64,000 bases of DNA, from the NCBI RefSeq assembly GCF_029227915.1, contig NC_079881.1:496001-560000 (forward strand), read 5' to 3'. Both the position numbers and the translations under genes were made by a program. The notes under the pieces are model-generated. The model had not been told where the DNA came from and did not search any database. It saw only the letters and a list, made by a program, of their open reading frames with translations. Of the stretch, positions 38,056 through 51,119 are shown one piece after another; the stretch's first letter is position 1; every line of letters starts with the position of its first letter. The DNA comes from Hydractinia symbiolongicarpus (Eukaryota > Cnidaria > Hydrozoa > Anthoathecata > Hydractiniidae).

Positions 38056-39068
38056 AAAATAATTTAAAAAATCGTTCGGGAAATGAGTATACTCCCTGGG
38101 TACTTCCTTTGTATACTTTTGGCTATACGGGCCGAGTCCGGGGTTTACGGAAAATGGCGGGTTTTCGTTTGCCGGCGATTAAACTTCTTTTATTCAGCGT
38201 CTCATCAAAAATGAAAACATTTTTAAAAACTACAAGTCTCATGGGCTTTAGTGGTTAAATAATAATTTAAAAAATCGTTCGGAAATGAGTTTACTTCCTG
38301 GGTACTTTCTTTGTATACATTCGACTATACGGGCCAAGCCCGGGATGTACGGGAAATCGCGGGTTTCGTTTGCCGGCGATTAAACCACTTTCATTAATCG
38401 TGTCATCAAAAATGAAAACATTTCTGAAAACTACAAGTCTCATGCGTTTTAGTGTTGAAAAAATAATTTAAAAAATCGTTCGGGAAATGTGTTTACTCCC
38501 TGGGTACTTTCTTTGTATACTTTTGACTATATGGGCCGAGTCGGAGATTTACAGGAAGTCGCGGGTTTTCGTTTGCCGGCGATTAGACTTCTTTTATTCA
38601 GCGTCTCATCAAAATTGAAAACATTTTTAAAAACTACAAGTCTCATGGGCTTTAGTGGTTAAATAATAATTTAAAAAATCGTTCGGGAAATGAGTTTACT
38701 CCCTGGGTACTTTCTTTGTATACATTCGACTATGCAGGCCAAGGCCGGGATGTACGGGAAATCGCGGGTTTCGTTTGCCGGCGATTAAACCACTTTCATT
38801 AAGCGTCTCATCAAAAATGAAAACATTTCTGAAAACTACAAGTCTCATGCGTTTTAGTGAAGAAAAAATAATTTAAAAAATCGTTCGGGAAATGAGTTTA
38901 CTCCCTGGGTACTTTCTTTGTATACTTTTGACTATATAGGCCGAGTCCGGGATTTACGGGAAGTCGCGGGTTTTCGTTTGCCGGCGATTAAACTTGTTTT
39001 ATTCAGCGTCTCATCAAAAATGAAAACATTTTTGAAAACTACAAGTCTCATGCGTTTTAGTGGTGAAA
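38056..39068 (-). repeat. Five-monomer unit, tandem copy 2 (1013 bp)
   Basis: Direct repeat of 37043-38055. It also begins a longer segment (38056 to about 40236) that is copied again at about 41494-43675, 3438-3439 bp away (17 monomers). That second copy keeps the gattagacttc and tataattcg markers. Confidence 0.82.
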
Positions 39069-41493
39069 AGATAATTTAAAAAATCGTTTTGGAAATGAGT
39101 TTACTCACAGGGTACTTTCTTTGTATACATTCGACTATATGGCCAAACCTGGGATTTACGGGAAATCGCGGGTTTTCGTTTGCCAGCGATTAAACCACTT
39201 TCATTAAGCGTCTCATCAAAAATGAAAACATTTCTGAAAACTACAAGTCTCATGCGTTTTAGTGGTGAAAAAATAATTTAAAAGATCGTTCGGGAAATGA
39301 GTTTACTCCTTGGCTACCTTCTTTGTATACTTTTGACTATACGGGCCGAGTCCGGCATTTACGGGAAATCGCGGGTTTTCGTTTGCCGGCGATTAAACTT
39401 CTTTTATTCAGCGTCTCATCAAAATTGAAAACATTTTTAAAAACTACAAGTCTCATGGGCTTTAGTGGTTAAATAATAATTTAAAAAATCGTTCGGGAAA
39501 TGAGTTTACTCCCTGGGTACTTTCTTTGTATAATTCGACTATGCAGGCCAAGGCCGGGATGTACGGGAAATCGCGGGTTTCGTTTGCCGGCGATTAAACC
39601 ACTTTCATTAAGCGTCTCATCAAAAATGAAAACATTTCTGAAAACTACAAGTCTCATGCGTTTTAGTGAAGAAAAAATAACTTAAAAAATCGTTCGGGAA
39701 ATGAGTTTACTCCCTGGGTACTTTCTTTGTATACTTTTGACTATATAGGCCGAGTCCGGGATTTACGGGAAGTCGCGGGTTTTCGTTTGCCGGCGATTAA
39801 ACTTGTTTTATTCAGCGTCTCATCAAAAATGAAAACATTTTTGAAAACTACAAGTCTCATGCGTTTTAGTGGTGAAAAGATAATTTAAAAAATCGTTTTG
39901 GAAATGAGTTTACTCACAGGGTACTTTCTTTGTATACATTCGACTATACCGCCAAACCTGGGATTTACGGGAAATCGCGGGTTTTCGTTTGCCAGCGATT
40001 AAACCACTTTCATTAAGCGTCTCATCAAAAATGAAAACATTTCTGAAAACTACAAGTCTCATGCGTTTTAGTGGTGAAAAAATAATTTAAAAGATCGTTC
40101 GGGAAATGAGTTTACTCCTTGGCTACCTTCTTTGTATACTTTTGACTATACGGGCCGAGTCCGGCATTTACGGGAAATCGCGGGTTTTCGTTTGCCGGCG
40201 ATTAAACTTCTTTTATTCAGCGTCTCATCAAAAATGAAAACATTTTTAAAAACTACAAGTCTCATGGGCTTTAGTGGTTAAATAATAATTTAAAAAATCG
40301 TTCGGAAATGAGTTTACTTCCTGGGTACTTTCTTTGTATACATTCGACTATACGGCCAAGCCCGGGATGTACGGGAAATCGCGGGTTTCGTTTACCGGCG
40401 ATTAAACCACTTCCATTAATCGTGTCATCAAAAATGAAAACATTTCTGAAAACTACAAGTCTCATGCGTTTTAGTGTTGAAAAAATAATTTAAAAAATCG
40501 TTCGGGAAATGTGTTTACTCCCTGGGTACTTTCTTTGTATACTTTTGACTATATGGGCCGAGTCGGAGATTTACAGGAAGTCGCGGGTTTTCGTTTGCCG
40601 GCGATTAAACTTCTTTTATTCAGCGTCTCATCAAAATTGAAAACATTTTTAAAAACTACAAGTCTCATGGGCTTTAGTGGTTAAATAATAATTTAAAAAA
40701 TCGTTCGGGAAATGAGTTTACTCCCTGGGTACTTTCTTTGTATACATTCGACTATGCAGGCCAAGGCCGGGATGTACGGGAAATCGCGGGTTTCGTTTGC
40801 CGGCGATTAAACCACTTTCATTAAGCGTCTCATCAAAAATGACAACATTTCTGAAAACTACAAGTCTCATGCGTTTTAGTGAAGAAAAAATAATTTAAAA
40901 AATCGTTCGGGAAATGAGTTTACTCCCTGGGTACTTTCTTTGTATACTTTTGACTATATAGGCCGAGTCCGGGATTTACGGGAAGTCGCGGGTTTTCGTT
41001 TGCCGGCGATTAAACTTGTTTTATTCAGCGTCTCATCAAAAATGAAAACATTTTTGAAAACTACAAGTCTCATGCGTTTTAGTGGTGAAAAGATAATTTA
41101 AAAAATCGTTTTGGAAATGAGTTTACTCACAGGGTACTTTCTTTGTATACATTCGACTATACGGCCAAACCTGGGATTTACGGGAAATCGCGGGTTTTCG
41201 TTTGCCAGCGATTAAACCACTTTCATTAAGCGTCTCATCAAAAATGAAAACATTTCTGAAAACTACAAGTCTCATGCGTTTTAGTGGTGAAAAAATAATT
41301 TAAAAGATCGTTCGGGAAATGAATTTACTCCCTGGCTACCTTCTTTGTATACTTTTGACTATATGGGCCGAGTCCGGCATTTACGGGAAATCGCGGGTTT
41401 TCGTTTGCCGGCGATTAAACTTCTTTTATTCAGCGTCTCATCAAAAATAAAAACATTTTTAAAAACTACAAGTCTCATGGGCTTTAGTGCTGA

Positions 41494-43675
41494 AAAAATA
41501 ATTTAAAAAATCGTTCGGGAAATGAGTATACTCCCTGGGTACTTCCTTTGTATACTTTTGGCTATACGGGCCGAGTCCGGGGTTTACGGAAAATGGCGGG
41601 TTTTCGTTTGCCGGCGATTAAACTTCTTTTATTCAGCGTCTCATCAAAAATGAAAACATTTTTAAAAACTACAAGTCTCATGGGCTTTAGTGGTTAAATA
41701 ATAATTTAAAAAATCGTTCGGAAATGAGTTTACTTCCTGGGTACTTTCTTTGTATACATTCGACTATACGGGCCAAGCCTGGGATGTACGGGAAATCGCG
41801 GGTTTCGTTTGCCGGCGATTAAACCACTTTCATTAATCGTGTCATCAAAAATGAAAACATTTCTGAAAACTACAAGTCTCATGCGTTTTAGTGTTGAAAA
41901 AATAATTTAAAAAATCGTTCGGGAAATGTGTTTACTCCCTGGGTACTTTCTTTGTATACTTTTGACTATATGGGCCGAGTCGGAGATTTACAGGAAGTCG
42001 CGGGTTTTCGTTTGCCGGCGATTAGACTTCTTTTATTCAGCGTCTCATCAAAATTGAAAACATTTTTAAAAACTACAAGTCTCATGGGCTTTAGTGGTTA
42101 AATAATAATTTAAAAAATCGTTCGGGAAATGAGTTTACTCCCTGGGTACTTTCTTTGTATACATTCGACTATGCAGGCCAAGGCCGGGATGTACGGGAAA
42201 TCGCGGGTTTCGTTTGCCGGCGATTAAACCACTTTCATTAAGCGTCTCATCAAAAATGAAAACATTTCTGAAAACTACAAGTCTCATGCGTTTTAGTGAA
42301 GAAAAAATAATTTAAAAAATCGTTCGGGAAATGAGTTTACTCCCTGGGTACTTTCTTTGTATACTTTTGACTATATAGGCCGAGTCCGGGATTTACGGGA
42401 AGTCGCGGGTTTTCGTTTGCCGGCGATTAAACTTGTTTTATTCAGCGTCTCATCAAAAATGAAAACATTTTTGAAAACTACAAGTCTCATGCGTTTTAGT
42501 GGTGAAAAGATAATTTAAAAAATCGTTTTGGAAATGAGTTTACTCACAGGGTACTTTCTTTGTATACATTCGACTATACGGCCAAACCTGGGATTTACGG
42601 GAAATCGCGGGTTTTCGTTTGCCAGCGATTAAACCACTTTCATTAAGCGTCTCATCAAAAATGAAAACATTTCTGAAAACTACAAGTCTCATGCGTTTTA
42701 GTGGTGAAAAAATAATTTAAAAGATCGTTCGGGAAATGAGTTTACTCCTTGGCTACCTTCTTTGTATACTTTTGACTATACGGGCCGAGTCCGGCATTTA
42801 CGGGAAATCGCGGGTTTTCGTTTGCCGGCGATTAAACTTCTTTTATTCAGCGTCTCATCAAAATTGAAAACATTTTTAAAAACTACAAGTCTCATGGGCT
42901 TTAGTGGTTAAATAATAATTTAAAAAATCGTTCGGGAAATGAGTTTACTCCCTGGGTACTTTCTTTGTATAATTCGACTATGCAGGCCAAGGCCGGGATG
43001 TACGGAAAATCGCGGGTTTCGTTTGCCGGCGATTAAACCACTTTCATTAAGCGTCTCATCAAAAATGAAAACATTTCTGAAAACTACAAGTCTCATGCGT
43101 TTTAGTGAAGAAAAAATAATTTAAAAAATCGTTCGGGAAATGAGTTTACTCCCTGGGTACTTTCTTTGTATACTTTTGACTATATAGGCCGAGTCCGGGA
43201 TTTACGGGAAGTCGCGGGTTTTCGTTTGCCGGCGATTAAACTTGTTTTATTCAGCGTCTCATCAAAAATGAAAACATTTTTGAAAACTACAAGTCTCATG
43301 CGTTTTAGTGGTGAAAAGATAATTTAAAAAATCGTTTTGGAAATGAGTTTACTCACAGGGTACTTTCTTTGTATACATTCGACTATACGGCCAAACCTGG
43401 GATTTACGGGAAATCGCGGGTTTTCGTTTGCCAGCGATTAAACCACTTTCATTAAGCGTCTCATCAAAAATGAAAACATTTCTGAAAACTACAAGTCTCA
43501 TGCGTTTTAGTGGTGAAAAAATAATTTAAAAGATCGTTCGGGAAATGAGTTTACTCCTTGGCTACCTTCTTTGTATACTTTTGACTATACGGGCCGAGTC
43601 CGGCATTTACGGGAAATCGCGGGTTTTCGTTTGCCGGCGATTAAACTTCTTTTATTCAGCGTCTCATCAAAAATA
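41494..43675 (-). repeat. Eleven-monomer segment, downstream copy of 38056-40236
   Basis: Offset 3438-3439 bp. Shared markers are gagtatactccc (38082 and 41520), gcgattagacttc (near 42022), the tataattcg deletion (39529 and 42968) and ccttggctacc. The match ends where the upstream copy reads aaaatgaaaacattttt followed by ggttaaata and this copy reads aaaataaaaacattttt followed by ggtgaaataata. Confidence 0.75.
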
Positions 43676-46021
43676 AAAACATTTTTAAAAACTACAAGTC
43701 TCATGGGCTTTAGTGGTGAAATAATAATTTAAAAAATCGTTCGGGAAATGAGTTTACTCCCAGGGTACTTTCTTTGCATACTTTTGACTATACGGGCCGA
43801 GTCCGGGGTTTACGGAAAATGGCGGGTTTTCGTTTGCCGGCAATTAAACTCCTTTTATTCAGCGTCTCATCAAAAATGAAAACATTTTTGAAAACTACAA
43901 GTGTCGTGCGTTTTAGTGGTGAAAAAATAATTTAAAAAATCGTTCGGGAAATGAGTTTACTCCCTGGGTACTTTCTTTGTATACTTTTGACTATACGGGC
44001 CGAGTCGGAGATTTACGGGAAGTCGCGGGTTTTCGTTTGCCGGCGATTAAACTTCTTTTATTCAGCGTCTCATCAAAAATGAAAACATTTTTAAAAACTA
44101 CAAGTCTCATGGGCTTTAGTGGTTAAATAATAATTTAAAAAATCGTTCGGAAATGAGTTTACTTCCTGGGTACTTTCTTTGTATACATTCGACTATACGG
44201 GCCAAGCCCGGGATGTACGGGAAATCGCGGGTTTCGTTTGCCGGCGATTAAACCACTTCCATTAATCGTGTCATCAAAAATGAAAACATTTCTGAAAACT
44301 ACAAGTCTCATGCGTTTTAGTGTTGAAAAAATAATTTAAAAAATCGTTCGGGAAATGTGTTTACTCCCTGGGTACTTTCTTTGTATACTTTTGACTATAT
44401 GGGCCGAGTCGGAGATTTACAGGAAGTCGCGGGTTTTCGTTTGCCGGCGATTAAACTTCTTTTATTCAGCGTCTCATCAAAATTGAAAACATTTTTAAAA
44501 ACTACAAGTCTCATGGGCTTTAGTGGTTAAATAATAATTTAAAAAATCGTTCGGGAAATGAGTTTACTCCCTGGGTACTTTCTTTGTATACATTCGACTA
44601 TGCAGGCCAAGGCCGGGATGTACGGGAAATCGCGGGTTTCGTTTGCCGGCGATTAAACCACTTTCATTAAGCGTCTCACCAAAAATGACAACATTTCTGA
44701 AAACTACAAGTCTCATGCGTTTTAGTGAAGAAAAAATAATTTAAAAAATCGTTCGGGAAATGAGTTTACTCCCTGGGTACTTTCTTTGTATACTTTTGAC
44801 TATATAGGCCGAGTCCGGGATTTATGGGAAGTCGCGGGTTTTCGTTTGCCGGCGATTAAACTTGTTTTATTCAGCGTCTCATCAAAAATGAAAACATTTT
44901 TAAAAACTACAAGTCTCATGCGTTTTAGTGGTGAAAAGATAATTTAAAAAATCGTTTTGGAAATGAGTTTACTCACAGGGTACTTTCTTTGTATACATTC
45001 GACTATACGGCCAAACCTGGGATTTACGGGAAATCGCGGGTTTTCGTTTGCCAGCGATTAAACCACTTTCATTAAGCGTCTCATCAAAAATGAAAACATT
45101 TCTGAAAACTACAAGTCTCATGCGTTTTAGTGGTGAAAAAATAATTTAAAAGATCGTTCGGGAAATGAGTTTACTCCCTGGCTACCTTCTTTGTATACTT
45201 TTGACTATATGGGCCGAGTCCGGCATTTACGGGAAATCGCGGGTTTTCGTTTGCCGGCGATTAAACTTCTTTTATTCAGCGTCTCATCAAAAATAAAAAC
45301 ATTTTTAAAAACTACAAGTCTCATGGGCTTTAGTGGTGAAATAATAATTTAAAAAATCGTTCGGGAAATGAGTTTACTCCCAGGGTACTTTCTTTGCATA
45401 CTTTTGACTATACGGCCGAGTCGGGGATTTTCCGGGAAGTTGCGGGTTTTCGTTTGCCGGCGATTAAACTTCTTTTATTCAGCGTGTCATCAAAAGTGAA
45501 AACATTTTTAAAAACGGCAAGTCTCATAGGCTTTAGTGGTTAAATAATAATTTAAAAAATCGTTCGGGAAATGAGTTTACTCCCTGGGTACTTTCTTTGT
45601 ATACTTTTGACTATACGGGCCGAGTCCAGGATTTACGGGAAATCGCAGGTTTTCGTTTGCGGGGGTTAAACTACTTTTATTCAGCGTCTCATCAAAAATG
45701 AAAACATTTTTGTAAACTACAAGTCTCATGCGTTTTAGTGGTGAAAAAATATTTTAAAAAATCGCTCGGGAGAAGAGTTTACTCCCTGGGTACTTTCTTT
45801 GTATACTTTTGACTATACGGGCCGAGTCCGGGGTTTACGGGAAATGGCGGGTTTTCGTTTGCCGGCGATTAAACTTCTTTTATTCAGCGTCTCATCAAAA
45901 ATGAAAACATTTTTGAAAACTACAAGTCTCATGCGTTTTAGTGGTGAAAAGATAATTTAAAAAATGGTTTTGGAAATGAGTTTACTCACAGGGTACTTTC
46001 TTTGTATACATTCGACTATAC
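43676..46021 (-). repeat. Reverse satellite between the composite copies and the palindrome arm
   Basis: About 12 monomers. The first part completes copy 3 of the composite segment, with one extra monomer near 43800 (ggtttacggaaaatggcggg with caattaaactcc). The stretch from about 45380 copies 31420 onward (gtcggggattttccggg, aaaacggcaagtctcat, gctcgggagaagag). A private scar gcgggggttaaactac lies near 45659. No gene was seen. Confidence 0.72.
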
Positions 46022-46166
46022 AAGCCAAGCCCGGGATTAACGGGTAATCGCGGGTTTTCGTTTGCCGGCGATTAAACCACTTTCCTTAAGCGTCTCATCA
46101 AAAATGAAAACATTTCTGAAAACTACAAGTGTCATGCGTTTTAGTGGTGAAAAAATAGTTTAAAAA

Positions 46167-46180
46167 ATCGTTCGGGAAAA
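46167..46180 (-). repeat. 14 bp slip duplication at a monomer boundary
   Basis: The monomer start appears twice in two versions: atcgttcgggaaaa, then atcgttttggaaatggg. Normal monomers have one or the other. It is a clean recombination or replication-slip scar between the two start types. The mirror copy is at 63842-63855, which makes it a diagnostic mark of the inverted duplication. Confidence 0.85.
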
Positions 46181-46459
46181 ATCGTTTTGGAAATGGGTTT
46201 ACTCACCGGTTACTTTCTTTGTATACATTCGACTATACAAGCCAAGCCCGGGATTTACGGGAAATCGCGGGTTTTCGTTTGCCGGCGATTAAACCACTTT
46301 CATTAAGCGTCTCATCAAAAATGAAAACATTTCTAAAAAGTACAAGTGTCATGCGTTTTAGTGGTGAAAAAATAATTTAAAAAATCGTTCGGGAAATGAG
46401 TTTACTCCCTGGTTACCTTCTTTGTATACTTTTGACTATACGGGCCGAGTCCGGGATTT

Positions 46460-48465
46460 ACGGGAAATCGCGGGTTTTCGTTTGCCGGCGATTAAACTTC
46501 TTTTATTCAGCGTCTCATCAAAAATGAAAACATTTTTAAAAACTACAAGTCTCGTGGGCTTTAGTGGTGAAATAATAATTAAAAAAATCGTTCGGGAAAT
46601 GAGTTTACTCCCTGGGTACTTTCTTTGTATACTTTTGACTATACGGGCCGAGTCCGGGGTTTACAGGAAATGGCGGGTTTTCGTTCGCCGGCGATTAAAC
46701 TTCTTTTATTCAGCGTCTCATCAGAAATGAAAACATTTTTGAAAACTACAAGTCTCATGCGTTTTAGTGGTGAAAAGATAATTTAAAAAATCGTTTTGGA
46801 AATGAGTTTACTCCCTGGGTACTTTCTTTGTATACTTTTGACTATACGGACCGAGTCGGGGATTTACGGGAAGTCGCGGGTTTTCGTTTGCCGGCGATTA
46901 AACTTCTTTTATTCAGCGTCTCATCAAAAATGAAAACATTTTTAAAAACTACAAGTCTCGTGGGCTTTAGTGGTGAAATAATAATTTAAAAAATCGTTCG
47001 GGAAATGAGTTTACTCCCTGGGTACTTTCTTTGTATACTTTTGACTATACGGGCCGAGTCCGGGGTTTACGGGAAATGGCGGGTTTTCGTTTGCCGGCGA
47101 TTAAACTTCTTTTATTCAGCGTCTCATCAGAAATGAAAACATTTTTGAAAACTACAAGTCTCATGCGTTTTAGTGGTGAAAAGATAATTTAAAAAATCGT
47201 TTTGGAAATGAGTTTACTGCCTGGGTACTTTCTTTGTATACTTTTGACTATACGGGCCGAATCCGGGGTTTACGGAAAATGGCGGGTTTTCGTTTGCCGG
47301 CAATTAAACTCCTTTTATTCAGCGTCTCATCAAAAATGAAAACATTTTTGAAAACTACAAGTGTCATGCGTTTTAGTGGTGAAAAAATAATTTAAAAAAT
47401 CGTTCGGGAAATGAGTTTACTCCCTGGTTACCTTCTTTGTATAGTATTGACTATACGGGCCGAGTCCGGGATTTACGGGAAATCGCGGGTTTTCGTTTGC
47501 CGGCGATTAAACTTCTTTTATTCAGCGTCTCATCAAAAATGAAAACATTTTTAAAAACTACAAGTCTCGTGGGCTTTAGTGGTGAAATAATAATTTAAAA
47601 AATCGTTCGGGAAATGAGTTTACTCCCTGGGTACTTTCTTTGTATACTTTTGACTATACGGGCCGAGTCCGGGGTTTACGGGAAATCGCGGGTTTTCGTT
47701 TGCCGGCGATTAAACTTCTTTTATTCAGCGTCTCATCAAAAATGAAAACATTTTTAAAAACTACAAGTCTCGTGGGCTTTAATGGTGAAATAATAATTAA
47801 AAAAATCGTTCGGGAAATGAGTTTACTCCCTGGGTACTTTCTTTGTATACTTTTGACTATACGGGCCGAGTCCGGGGTTTACAGGAAATGGCGGGTTTTC
47901 GTTCGCCGGCGATTAAACTTCTTTTATTCAGCGTCTCATCAGAAATGAAAACATTTTTGAAAACTACAAGTCTCATGCGTTTTAGTGGTGAAAAGATAAT
48001 TTAAAAAATCGTTTTGGAAATGAGTTTACTCCCTGGGTACTTTCTTTGTATACTTTTGACTATACGGACCGAGTCGGGGATTTACGGGAAGTCGCGGGTT
48101 TTCGTTTGCCGGCGATTAAACTTCTTTTATTCAGCGTCTCATCAAAAATGAAAACATTTTTAAAAACTACAAGTCTCGTGGGCTTTAGTGGTGAAATAAT
48201 AATTTAAAAAATCGTTCGGGAAATGAGTTTACTCCCTGGGTACTTTCTTTGTATACTTTTGACTATACGGGCCGAGTCCGGGGTTTACGGGAAATGGCGG
48301 GTTTTCGTTTGCCGGCGATTAAACTTCTTTTATTCAGCGTCTCATCAGAAATGAAAACATTTTTGAAAACTACAAGTCTCATGCGTTTTAGTGGTGAAAA
48401 GATAATTTAAAAAATCGTTTTGGAAATGAGTTTACTGCCTGGGTACTTTCTTTGTATACTTTTGA
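46460..48465 (-). repeat. Six-monomer higher-order repeat, two partial copies (period 1218 bp)
   Basis: Variants aataataattaaaaaaatcg (46569 and 47787), ttttcgttcgccgg (46680 and 47898), tacggaccgagtcgg (near 46846 and 48064) and gtttactgcctggg (47212 and 48430) repeat at 1218 bp. After this the offset becomes 1421 bp (the extended dyads at 47439 and 48860), so one monomer was gained in the second copy. Confidence 0.78.
47439..47456 (-). other. Extended perfect dyad GTATAGT-N4-ACTATAC
   Basis: A base change turns the usual 5 bp arms with an 8 bp spacer into 7 bp arms with a 4 bp spacer (ATTG). Other copies lie at 48860-48877 and, mirrored, at 61145-61162 and 62566-62583. The variant lengthens the dyad, so it is worth testing as a binding-site change, but it may be chance. 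Confidence 0.6.
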
Positions 48466-49089
48466 CTATACGGACCGAGTCGGGGATTTACGGGAAGTCG
48501 CGGGTTTTCGTTTGCCAGCGATTAAACTTCTTTTATTCAGCGTCTCATCAAAAATGAAAACATTTTTGAAAACTACAAGTCTCATGTGCTTTAGTGGTGA
48601 AAAAATAATTTAAAAAATCGTTCGGGAAATGAGTTTACTCCCTGGGTACTTCCTTTGTATACTTTTGGCTATACGGGCCGAATCCGGGGTTTACGGAAAA
48701 TGGCGGGTTTTCGTTTGCCGGCAATTAAACTCCTTTTATTCAGCGTCTCATCAAAAATGAAAACATTTTTGAAAACTACAAGTGTCATGCGTTTTAGTGG
48801 TGAAAAAATAATTTAAAAAATTGTTCGGGAAATGAGTTTACTCCCTGGTTACCTTCTTTGTATAGTATTGACTATACGGGCCGAGTCCGGGATTTACGGG
48901 AAATCGCGGGTTTTCGTTTGCCGGCGATTAAACTTCTTTTATTCAGCGTCTCATCAAAAATGAAAACATTTTTAAAAACTACAAGTCTCGTGGGCTTTAG
49001 TGGTGAAATAATAATTTAAAAAATCGTTCGGGAAATGAGTTTACTCCCTGGGTACTTTCTTTGTATACTTTTGACTATACGGGCCGAGT

Positions 49090-50104
49090 CCGGGGTTTAC
49101 GGGAAATGGCGGGTTTTCGTTTGCCGGCGATTAAACTTCTTTTATTCAGCGTCTCATCAGAAATGAAAACATTTTTAAAAACTACAAGTCTCATGTGCTT
49201 TAGTGCTGAAAAAATAATTTAAAAAATCGTTCGGGAAATGAGTTTACTCCCTGGGTACTTCCTTTGTATACTTTTGGCTATACGGGCCGAGTCCGGGGTT
49301 TACGGAAAATGGCGGGTTTTCGTTTGCCGGCAATTAAACTCCTTTTATTCAGCGTCTCATCAAAAATGAAAACATTTTTGAAAACTACAAGTCTCATGCG
49401 TTTTAGTGATGAAAAAATAATTTAAAAAATCGTTCGGGAAATGAGTTTACTCCCTGGGTACTTCCTTTGTATACTTTTGACTATACGGGCCGAGTCCAGG
49501 ATTTACGGGAAATCGCAGGTTTTCGTTTACCGGCGATTATACTTCTTTTATTCAGCGTCTCATCAAAAATGAAAACATTTTTGAAAACTACAAGTCTCAT
49601 GCGTTTTAGTGATGAAAAAATAATTTAAAAAATCGTTCGGGAAATGAGTTTACTCCCTGGGTACTTCCTTTGTATACTTTTGACTATACGGGCCGAGTCC
49701 AGGATTTACGGGAAATCGCAGGTTTTCGTTTACCGGCGATTATACTTCTTTTATTCAGCGTCTCATCAAAAATGAAAACATTTTTGTAAACTACAAGTCT
49801 CATGCGTTTTAGTGGTGAAAAAATAATTTAAAAAATCGCTCGGGAAAAGAGTTTACTCCCTGGGTACTTTCTTTGTATACTTTTGACTATACGGGCCGAG
49901 TCCGGGGTTTACGGGAAATGGCGGGTTTTCGTTTGCCGGCGATTAAACTTTTTTTATTCAGCGTCGCATCAAAAATGAAAACATTTTTGAAAACTACAAG
50001 TCTCATGCGTTTTAGTGGTGAAATAATAATTTAAAAAATTGTTCGGGAAATGAGTTTACTCCCAGGGTACTTTCTTTGTATACTTTTGACTATACGGGCC
50101 GAGT
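49090..50104 (-). repeat. Five-monomer unit, left-arm copy A (1015 bp)
   Basis: Repeated at once at 50105-51119. Shared variants are catcagaaatg, gtgctttagtgctg (49201 and 50216 at tagtgctg), two successive monomers with gtttaccggcgattatac, gcgtcgcatc, and aaaattgttcggg with cccagggtac. By eye the two copies agree at every variant checked. The right arm has only one copy (59918-60932). Confidence 0.85.
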
Positions 50105-51119
50105 CCGGGGTTTACGGGAAATGGCGGGTTTTCGTTTGCCGGCGATTAAACTTCTTTTATTCAGCGTCTCATCAGAAATGAAAACATTTTTAAAAACTAC
50201 AAGTCTCATGTGCTTTAGTGCTGAAAAAATAATTTAAAAAATCGTTCGGGAAATGAGTTTACTCCCTGGGTACTTCCTTTGTATACTTTTGGCTATACGG
50301 GCCGAGTCCGGGGTTTACGGAAAATGGCGGGTTTTCGTTTGCCGGCAATTAAACTCCTTTTATTCAGCGTCTCATCAAAAATGAAAACATTTTTGAAAAC
50401 TACAAGTCTCATGCGTTTTAGTGATGAAAAAATAATTTAAAAAATCGTTCGGGAAATGAGTTTACTCCCTGGGTACTTCCTTTGTATACTTTTGACTATA
50501 CGGGCCGAGTCCAGGATTTACGGGAAATCGCAGGTTTTCGTTTACCGGCGATTATACTTCTTTTATTCAGCGTCTCATCAAAAATGAAAACATTTTTGAA
50601 AACTACAAGTCTCATGCGTTTTAGTGATGAAAAAATAATTTAAAAAATCGTTCGGGAAATGAGTTTACTCCCTGGGTACTTCCTTTGTATACTTTTGACT
50701 ATACGGGCCGAGTCCAGGATTTACGGGAAATCGCAGGTTTTCGTTTACCGGCGATTATACTTCTTTTATTCAGCGTCTCATCAAAAATGAAAACATTTTT
50801 GTAAACTACAAGTCTCATGCGTTTTAGTGGTGAAAAAATAATTTAAAAAATCGCTCGGGAAAAGAGTTTACTCCCTGGGTACTTTCTTTGTATACTTTTG
50901 ACTATACGGGCCGAGTCCGGGGTTTACGGGAAATGGCGGGTTTTCGTTTGCCGGCGATTAAACTTTTTTTATTCAGCGTCGCATCAAAAATGAAAACATT
51001 TTTGAAAACTACAAGTCTCATGCGTTTTAGTGGTGAAATAATAATTTAAAAAATTGTTCGGGAAATGAGTTTACTCCCAGGGTACTTTCTTTGTATACTT
51101 TTGACTATACGGGCCGAGT
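50105..51119 (-). repeat. Five-monomer unit, left-arm copy B (1015 bp)
   Basis: Direct tandem repeat of 49090-50104. It accounts exactly for the 1015 bp shift between the two mirror registers of the palindrome (111037 minus 110022). Either the left arm gained it or the right arm lost it after the inverted duplication formed. Confidence 0.85.
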
